In this document: positions 59,673 through 64,000 of the stretch, piece by piece
Layout: the number at the start of each line of letters is the position of its first letter
How positions within the stretch are numbered: position 1 is the first letter of the stretch
Assembly: GCF_004354015.1 (NCBI RefSeq)
Contig: NZ_SMRU01000006.1
Coordinates: 1-64,000, forward strand
DNA length: 64,000 bases
Direction: 5' to 3'
From: Arthrobacter terricola
GTDB taxonomy: Bacteria; Actinomycetota; Actinomycetes; Actinomycetales; Micrococcaceae
Notes under the pieces: model-generated
What the model saw: the letters and a program-made list of their open reading frames with translations, nothing else
The model's database searches: none
What the model was told of the DNA's origin: nothing
Made by a program: the position numbers and the translations under genes

Positions 59673-59690
59673 TGCACGGTATTACACGGT
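59673..59690. promoter_or_regulatory. Candidate HutR operator adjoining the regulator start
   Basis: TGCACGGTATTACACGGT shares CGGTATTACA with the hutU site. It ends 14 bp upstream of the regulator ATG, so binding would block its own expression. Confidence 0.45.
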
Positions 59691-59725
59691 TCCGTCGCCT
59701 GCCCCGGAAGGTTCCCCGGGGCAGG

Positions 59726-59743
59726 TGTCCGGTATCCCGTACT
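59726..59743. promoter_or_regulatory. Candidate HutR operator, middle copy
   Basis: TGTCCGGTATCCCGTACT is the closest match to the site before hutG (29946-29963, read on the minus strand). Confidence 0.5.
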
Positions 59744-59793
59744 TAAGCGTGCGCCTTGGGCAGCCGATCCAGAAGCCAATCACCGAGGGAAGA

Positions 59794-59811
59794 TGTCTGG
59801 GATTCCAGACA
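59794..59811. promoter_or_regulatory. Candidate HutR operator, most symmetric copy
   Basis: TGTCTGGGATTCCAGACA has perfect 7-bp arms (TGTCTGG/CCAGACA) around GATT. It lies 136 bp upstream of the regulator gene and 8 bp after the stop of the MDR oxidoreductase gene. Confidence 0.55.
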
Positions 59812-59818
59812 TTTGCAG

Positions 59819-60802
59819 CTACCCTTCGGATACCACCGTGACCACCACTTTGCCCCGGACTCCGCCTTCATGCGCGTAACGGATTGCGTCCGGAGCTTCG
59901 GGGAGGAGGAACGTCCTGTCAATGACCGGTGTTACCTTGCCAGCGTTGATGAGCGCCGAGACCGCTTGCAAGTCGTCCTGGCGCTCCACGGCGATCAATC
60001 CGCTGAAATTCTGGCCCCGGAAGAGCGAATGCAAGGGAGCTCCCATGCCACGCTGAAATCCGCCGAGCCAGCGGCCGCCCCCTTCCCCGCCCACAATGAC
60101 AAGCCTCCCCCGCGGAGTGAGCGCCTTCCGGAGCTGCTTGAGCGGACGGTTGCCAGCCGTGTCCAGGATGAGGTCGAAGCGCTCAGGCCCGTCAGTGAAG
60201 TCTTCCTTGGCGTGGTCAATGACATGGCCGGCACCCGCTTGCCGGACGAGCTCCACTTTCGAGGTACTGCACACCCCGGTGACGTCCGCCCCGAAAGCCT
60301 TGGCCATTTGGACCGCGAACAATCCCACCCCGCCTCCGGCGCCGATAACAAGGACCTTCTCCCCGGATTGGGCCTTCCCGCTGCTCCTCAGGCCCTGGAG
60401 CGCCGTGGTTGCCGAGATGGGCACCGCCGCCGCCTGTTCGAAGCTCAGCATGGTCGGCTTGGGCGCAATCTTGTCCTGCTTGGCGCAAACATATTCGGCA
60501 AAGGATCCTTCGCAGGTGCCAAAGACGGCGTCGCCGGGCCGGAACCCGACTACTTTGGCGCCCACTTCTTCCACGACGCCGGCCACGTCCCGGCCGCGAA
60601 CGCGGTTCTTGGGCCTCGTCAGGCCGAATCCGAAGAGCCTGGTCAGGTACGGAAGCCCGGTCATCAGGTGCCAGACGCCGGGATCGACGCCGGCGGCATG
60701 GACCCGGATTAAGACCTCGTTTTCGCCCGGAACCGGCTGCTCGATGTCCGAAAGCTGAAGTACGTCAGGGGAACCGTAGGCGTCTTGGACGATTGCTTTC
60801 AT
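59819..60802 (-). CDS. Zinc-less MDR oxidoreductase (quinone-reductase-like)
   Basis: A 327-aa NADPH-dependent enzyme of the medium-chain reductase family. N-terminal GroES-like half (VLIRVHAAGVDPGVWHLMTG, VRGRDVAGVVEEVGAKVVGF) lacks the Cys/His zinc ligands; the Rossmann motif is VLVIGAGGGVGLFAVQMAKA. It resembles quinone or enone reductases such as those acting on reactive carbonyls. Its ATG overlaps the stop of the XRE repressor gene (60799-60802), so it is the last gene of a three-gene unit 61451-59819. Substrate unknown. Confidence 0.9.
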   Translation of the reverse strand: MKAIVQDAYGSPDVLQLSDIEQPVPGENEVLIRVHAAGVDPGVWHLMTGLPYLTRLFGFGLTRPKNRVRGRDVAGVVEEVGAKVVGFRPGDAVFGTCEGSFAEYVCAKQDKIAPKPTMLSFEQAAAVPISATTALQGLRSSGKAQSGEKVLVIGAGGGVGLFAVQMAKAFGADVTGVCSTSKVELVRQAGAGHVIDHAKEDFTDGPERFDLILDTAGNRPLKQLRKALTPRGRLVIVGGEGGGRWLGGFQRGMGAPLHSLFRGQNFSGLIAVERQDDLQAVSALINAGKVTPVIDRTFLLPEAPDAIRYAHEGGVRGKVVVTVVSEG

Positions 60803-61029
60803 AGCGCTTCTCCTTCATTGCCCGGGTAGTGGAACACGTCGTCGAGCGACACATCCAGCGCGCGGGCTATTTGGAATGCCATCTCAAGGGACGGCGAATA
60901 CCGGCCCTGCTCGATGGCGATGATGGTCTGGCGGGTCACCCCGATAGCGTCGGCCAGTTGGGCTTGGGTCATTTCCTCGCGGGAGAAACGCAGGGCGCGG
61001 ATGGAATTGGTGACCTTGGTCGGTTTCAC
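60799..61029 (-). CDS. Small XRE-type repressor
   Basis: A 76-aa HTH_3 regulator consisting of little more than the DNA-binding domain: SREEMTQAQLADAIGVTRQT, then IIAIEQGRYSPSLEMAFQIA and ALDVSLDDVFHY. The GTG at 61029 overlaps the stop of the membrane-protein gene (GTGA); GTG 61032 is equally possible. Such short regulators are often encoded next to a small membrane protein whose gene they control. A 20-bp palindrome (61504-61523) upstream of the unit is a likely site. Confidence 0.88.
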   Translation of the reverse strand: MKPTKVTNSIRALRFSREEMTQAQLADAIGVTRQTIIAIEQGRYSPSLEMAFQIARALDVSLDDVFHYPGNEGEAL

Positions 61030-61451
61030 CACGCCTGGAAACCCCGCCGATACGCGATGACCTTGGTGATGGACCCGAGGACTGCCGATAAGACGAACCC
61101 CAAATAGATCACGTTGGCGATCCAAAAGTAGTCCAAAGACACCATGGCCATAATGAGCGCGGCGACCGCCCCTGCAATGACGAACGACTGGCCGACGTAT
61201 TCGCCGAAGCGGTAGATCTCCCGGTCCCGCTGGTCCTTTCCCGCATTTCGGGGCGAAGCCATGCGGATCAGGATGTGGAGAACGATGGATATGACGATCG
61301 ATGCTCCGATGGTCCACAACATCGGAGCGGCGTAGGGCACGGACGTCAGCGGAATTACCGCCGCCTGCCCCAGGACAATGACGAGGTAAGCAGCGTAGGA
61401 GCCCACGGCAAGTACGCCCATGATCCAAGCGCTTTTCTCTTCGAACGACAC
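61026..61451 (-). CDS. Four-helix membrane protein partnered with the XRE repressor
   Basis: A 141-aa integral membrane protein with four helices in two pairs (residues about 9-28, 39-63, 86-106, 108-130) and a basic loop between the pairs (MASPRNAGKDQRDREIYRFG). This pairing with a small XRE regulator is seen in many Gram-positive genomes (DUF2178-like proteins) but the job of the membrane protein is unknown. First gene of the three-gene unit. Confidence 0.8.
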   Translation of the reverse strand: MSFEEKSAWIMGVLAVGSYAAYLVIVLGQAAVIPLTSVPYAAPMLWTIGASIVISIVLHILIRMASPRNAGKDQRDREIYRFGEYVGQSFVIAGAVAALIMAMVSLDYFWIANVIYLGFVLSAVLGSITKVIAYRRGFQAW

Positions 61452-61478
61452 GGCGCACTCCCCTTGGAAACGCTGGAC

Positions 61479-61523
61479 ATGTAAAACAAAGTTGACACGG
61501 TTAATGTAAAACTTCCTTTACAT
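61479..61523. promoter_or_regulatory. Operator region of the XRE unit: three ATGTAAA boxes
   Basis: ATGTAAA occurs at 61479-61485 and 61504-61510, and its complement TTTACAT at 61517-61523; the last two form a perfect inverted repeat with a 6-bp spacer. TTGACA lies between (61492-61497). The cluster is 28-72 bp upstream of the membrane-protein gene and also upstream of the divergent permease gene. Confidence 0.55.
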
Positions 61524-61674
61524 CGAGTCAAGAGCTTTTTACTTCTCGCCCGAGGAGGCCCCGATCCAAGGTCTGAGAACCGAGACAGCGATCCCCCGTG
61601 AGAACCATCACAGCCTGCTCCGGGATGGTGTGCTGGTTAACAGTCCCCCTCCCAATGACGAGAAGGTATTTCGC

Positions 61675-63147
61675 ATGCAGCAAACCCCAACAGCCGTCCG
61701 GACAACGGCTACCAAAGACGCTGAAGGCGCCGTATCAAGCGTCCTCAGCCGCGGACTCAATGTCCGCCACATCCGTTTCATGGCCCTCGGATCCGCCATT
61801 GGCACAGGCCTGTTCTACGGTTCGGCCTCTGCCATCCAGAAGGCCGGCCCGGCCGTCCTCTTCGCGTACATCATTGGCGGCGCGGCAGTGTTCATGGTGA
61901 TGCGGGCCCTCGGCGAAATGGCAGTCCGCCACCCGGTTTCCGGCTCGTTCGGCCAATACGCCAGCCGTTATCTTGGCCCGCTGGCTGGCTTTGTCACCGG
62001 GTGGACCTACGTCTTCGAAATGGCCATCGTCGCGATTGCCGACGTCACCGCGTTCAGTATTTATATGGGGTTCTGGTTCCCCCAGGTTGACCGATGGATC
62101 TGGGTCCTGGCGATCATCCTGGTCCTAGGCGCCATGAACCTGCTAAGCGTCAAGGTCTTCGGAGAGCTCGAGTTCTGGTTCTCGCTCGTCAAGGTGGTGG
62201 CGATCATCGCCATGATTGCCGGCGGCGCGGCGATCATTGTGTTCGGATTCCACACGGCCGACGCCAGCGCGGCACCCAGCGTGGGCAACCTCGTCACCCA
62301 TGGCGGCTTGTTCCCCAACGGTTTCGAAGGGCTCCTGGCCTCGTTCGCCGTCGTGATGTTCGCGTTCGGCGGGATCGAGACGATCGGCATCACCGCCGGC
62401 GAAGCCGCCGACCCCAAGAAGGTCCTTCCCAAGGCCGTGAACACGGTCCCCGTGCGTGTCCTGCTCTTCTACGTCCTGACGCTCGCGGTGCTCATGAGCC
62501 TCTTCCCCTGGAACGAGATCGGCAACAACGGCAGCCCGTTCGTGCAGATCTTCAGCGGCCTCGGGATCCCGGCGGCACCCCACATCCTGAATGCCGTGGT
62601 GATCACTTCGGCTTTGTCGGCGATCAACAGCGACATCTTCGGAGCCGGGCGCATCCTCTTCGGACTTTCGCAGCAGGGACATGCTCCCAAGAGCTTCGGC
62701 AAGGTTTCACGACACGGCGTTCCGTGGATGACCGTGGTCCTCATGGGAGGCATCCTCTTGGTAGGCGTCGTGCTCAATGCCGTGATCCCGGAGAACGTGT
62801 TCCTGGTCATCGCTTCCATTGCCACGTTCGCGACCGTCTGGGTGTGGGTCATGATCCTCGCTTCCCATGTCGCCATGAAACGTGAGATCAAGCGCAAGGG
62901 ACTCCCGGCGTCGGAATTCGCTTCGCCCTGGTGGCCCGCCGCGTCCGTGCTGACCATCGCTTTCATGGCACTCGTCATCACGATCCTCGGAGTCTTCGAT
63001 GACACACGTGTAGCCCTCTACGTGGGCGCGGTATGGCTCGTGCTCCTGGTTGTGGCGTACAAGCTGTGGGTCCGCGGCAATGGGCGCGTGCGCGCGGAAC
63101 TCGTTGACGAGACCTCGTCGCTCCCGGTGGTCGAGGCACGTTCTTAA
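61675..63147 (+). CDS. Amino-acid permease, APC family (ProY/HutT-like)
   Basis: A 490-aa permease with 12 helices. [20 protein letters not shown] is the APC helix-1 substrate-binding motif, followed by [40 protein letters not shown] and [20 protein letters not shown]. The family imports proline, histidine, aromatic amino acids or GABA. Its place 2 kb from the hut genes makes histidine a fair guess, but only a weak part-match to the hut operator was seen upstream. ATG 61675 has GAGAAGG 8 nt before it and was preferred over 61630. Confidence 0.9.
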   Translation: MQQTPTAVRTTATKDAEGAVSSVLSRGLNVRHIRFMALGSAIGTGLFYGSASAIQKAGPAVLFAYIIGGAAVFMVMRALGEMAVRHPVSGSFGQYASRYLGPLAGFVTGWTYVFEMAIVAIADVTAFSIYMGFWFPQVDRWIWVLAIILVLGAMNLLSVKVFGELEFWFSLVKVVAIIAMIAGGAAIIVFGFHTADASAAPSVGNLVTHGGLFPNGFEGLLASFAVVMFAFGGIETIGITAGEAADPKKVLPKAVNTVPVRVLLFYVLTLAVLMSLFPWNEIGNNGSPFVQIFSGLGIPAAPHILNAVVITSALSAINSDIFGAGRILFGLSQQGHAPKSFGKVSRHGVPWMTVVLMGGILLVGVVLNAVIPENVFLVIASIATFATVWVWVMILASHVAMKREIKRKGLPASEFASPWWPAASVLTIAFMALVITILGVFDDTRVALYVGAVWLVLLVVAYKLWVRGNGRVRAELVDETSSLPVVEARS

Positions 63148-63153
63148 AGACAG

Positions 63154-63248
63154 CTGTTCCTGACCTCCTTTGACCAGACCCCGACGGCGGAGCGGCGTTG
63201 GGGTTCGGCGTGTCGGACGTCCGCGGATCCAAAGAAGGTCAGGAACAG
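63154..63248. repeat. Structured inverted repeat, 95 bp, nested
   Basis: The outer arms 63154-63172 and 63230-63248 are 19-bp inverted copies with one mismatch. The interior holds a second stem (ACCCCGAC at 63178 with GTTGGGGT around 63198) and GGACGTCC. It follows the permease stop by 6 bp and can terminate its transcript, but length and nesting suggest a mobile or REP-like palindrome. Confidence 0.6.
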
Positions 63249-63342
63249 AGCCACACCGGGTGGACGGCGGGCTCTGTCGTCACCATCTGGACGACCGCCA
63301 AGGCCCGGAATACCATCAGGCCTGGTCCCGATCACCAGCCTT

Positions 63343-63957
63343 TTGGCCTTCGCCTTGACGGCGTTCGTCCTGATTGTCATTCCCGGCCCCAGCGTCCTCT
63401 TCGTGATCGGCCGGTCACTCGCCCTCGGCCGTATCGGCGGACTCTTGAGCGTCTTGGGAAACGCCTTGGGGATGGGTCCGCAGGTGGTCGCTGTCGCGTT
63501 GGGACTTGGGGCGGTCTTGGCACAGTCGGTGGTGGCATTCACGGCAATCAAATTCTGCGGCGCTGCGTACTTGGTCTACCTGGGCATCCAAGCGATCCGC
63601 CACCGCAACAGCGGCGCGGCGGCCGAGCGCACGCCGCCGACCCGATCAGCCTGGAGACTGGTCCGCGAAGGGTTCCTTGTGGGTGCGAGCAACCCCAAGT
63701 CAATCGTCTTCTTCGTTGCGGTGCTGCCCCAATTCGTGGACTACTCGGCCGGCAGCATTCCGTTGCAGCTTGCCGAGCTAGGAACGGTTTTCCTGGTGAT
63801 CGCGCTCCTATCGGACAGTGTCTGGGCCCTCGCGGCGGGCACCGCCCGGGAATGGTTTGCCCGTTCGCCGCGCCGGATCTCCACGTTGGGCGCCACCGGC
63901 GGGGTCATGATGATCGGGCTCGGCGGAACGCTGGCGCTGACGGGCACCAAGTCCTAA
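63343..63957 (+). CDS. LysE/RhtB-family amino-acid exporter
   Basis: A 204-aa protein with six helices typical of the LysE family: TAFVLIVIPGPSVLFVIGRS (with the family PGP motif), GNALGMGPQVVAVALGLGA, KFCGAAYLVYLGIQAIR, GFLVGASNPKSIVFFVAVLP. Family members export amino acids or homoserine lactones. The only usual start in frame is TTG 63343; family alignment suggests about seven more residues, beginning at an in-frame CTG (63322), and no good ribosome site is seen, so the start is uncertain. The nested repeat lies upstream. Confidence 0.87.
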   Translation: MAFALTAFVLIVIPGPSVLFVIGRSLALGRIGGLLSVLGNALGMGPQVVAVALGLGAVLAQSVVAFTAIKFCGAAYLVYLGIQAIRHRNSGAAAERTPPTRSAWRLVREGFLVGASNPKSIVFFVAVLPQFVDYSAGSIPLQLAELGTVFLVIALLSDSVWALAAGTAREWFARSPRRISTLGATGGVMMIGLGGTLALTGTKS

Positions 63958-63960
63958 CAG

Positions 63961-63999
63961 TCAGCCGACCGGCAGCCAATCCACCTTGGTACCCGTGTC
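63961..63999 (-). CDS. C-terminal end of a minus-strand gene (cut by window edge)
   Basis: A TGA stop on the minus strand at 63961-63963 is preceded by an open frame reading DTGTKVDWLPVG up to the window end. It lies 3 bp from the end of the convergent LysE-type gene, the expected place for a convergent gene. Too short to identify. Confidence 0.35.
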   Translation of the reverse strand, partial: DTGTKVDWLPVG

Positions 64000-64000
64000 G

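Noticed and set aside
61605-61650. Possible hut operator before the amino-acid permease (GCTCCGGGATGGTGTGCT)
   Set aside because: Only about 10 of 18 positions fit the motif, mainly the TCCGGGAT core; not enough to include the permease in the regulon.
1-64000. CRISPR array, prophage, toxin-antitoxin or defence island
   Set aside because: No regularly spaced direct repeats, phage structural genes or nuclease/methylase sets were seen; the XRE/membrane pair lacks toxin features.

Overview
The window looks like a chromosomal segment of a high-GC Gram-positive bacterium close to Arthrobacter (Micrococcaceae). The basis is protein-level recognition: a five-gene Asp23/AmaP cluster, an HbpS-like secreted protein beside a NarL-type two-component pair, the 180-kDa-class NAD-glutamate dehydrogenase, actinobacterial-type HutH/HutU, and many IclR, LacI and FadR regulators of plant-sugar catabolism. 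No ribosomal RNA, CRISPR array or prophage was seen. The only mobile element is the right end of an IS30-family insertion sequence at the left edge.

Layout. 1-300: IS30-family transposase 3' end and terminal repeat. 0.3-4 kb: IclR regulator divergent from a CoA-transferase (A and B subunits) plus thiolase operon. 4-7.1 kb: HbpS-like secreted haem-binding protein divergent from a histidine kinase/response regulator pair, then an HdeD-like membrane protein. 7.2-8.9 kb: exodeoxyribonuclease III and an unknown protein. 8.9-15.6 kb: alpha-glucoside/maltodextrin ABC importer with LacI regulator, divergent from a GH13 alpha-glucosidase. 15.7-18.1 kb: Asp23/AmaP envelope cluster, followed by tRNA-Phe, tRNA-Asp and tRNA-Glu. 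18.8-22.4 kb: EamA exporter, PfkB kinase with LacI regulator, small metallopeptidase. 22.4-26.6 kb: universal stress protein followed by a 1007-residue PEP-synthase-like protein with rifampin-phosphotransferase domain order. 26.9-30 kb: short flavoprotein-like protein, CopC, purine permease. 30-33.5 kb: hutG and a GH3 beta-glucosidase with PA14 domain; tRNA-Cys.

33.8-40.9 kb holds the most interesting locus: a FadR-type regulator divergent from a tightly coupled six-gene operon (ACS-type MFS importer, DhaK-DhaL fused tetrulose kinase, RpiB-like, TIM-like, xylose-isomerase-like and 6PGDH-like/ApnO-like enzymes). Read together these give a coherent route D-apionate -> 3-oxo-isoapionate -> L-erythrulose -> L-erythrulose-1-P -> D-erythrulose-4-P -> D-erythrose-4-P into the pentose phosphate pathway. 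A perfect 14-bp palindrome and a near-copy of its flanked sequence lie in the divergent promoter.

41-49.4 kb: patatin-like protein, then a GT5 glycogen synthase followed by two different GH57-type proteins (an alpha-glucan cluster unusual for this group), and a DUF1214/DUF1254 pair. 49.5-54.5 kb: NAD-glutamate dehydrogenase. 54.5-59.7 kb: two small unknown genes, then hutH and hutU with their IclR regulator. A shared 18-bp motif occurs upstream of hutU, three times upstream of the IclR gene, and once upstream of hutG about 29 kb away, which argues for one histidine-utilisation regulon; histidine degradation to glutamate links logically with the adjacent glutamate dehydrogenase. 59.8-64 kb: an overlapping trio (membrane protein, XRE repressor, zinc-less MDR oxidoreductase), an amino-acid permease, a LysE-type exporter and the tail of a minus-strand gene at the right edge. 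Several long inverted repeats sit between convergent genes.
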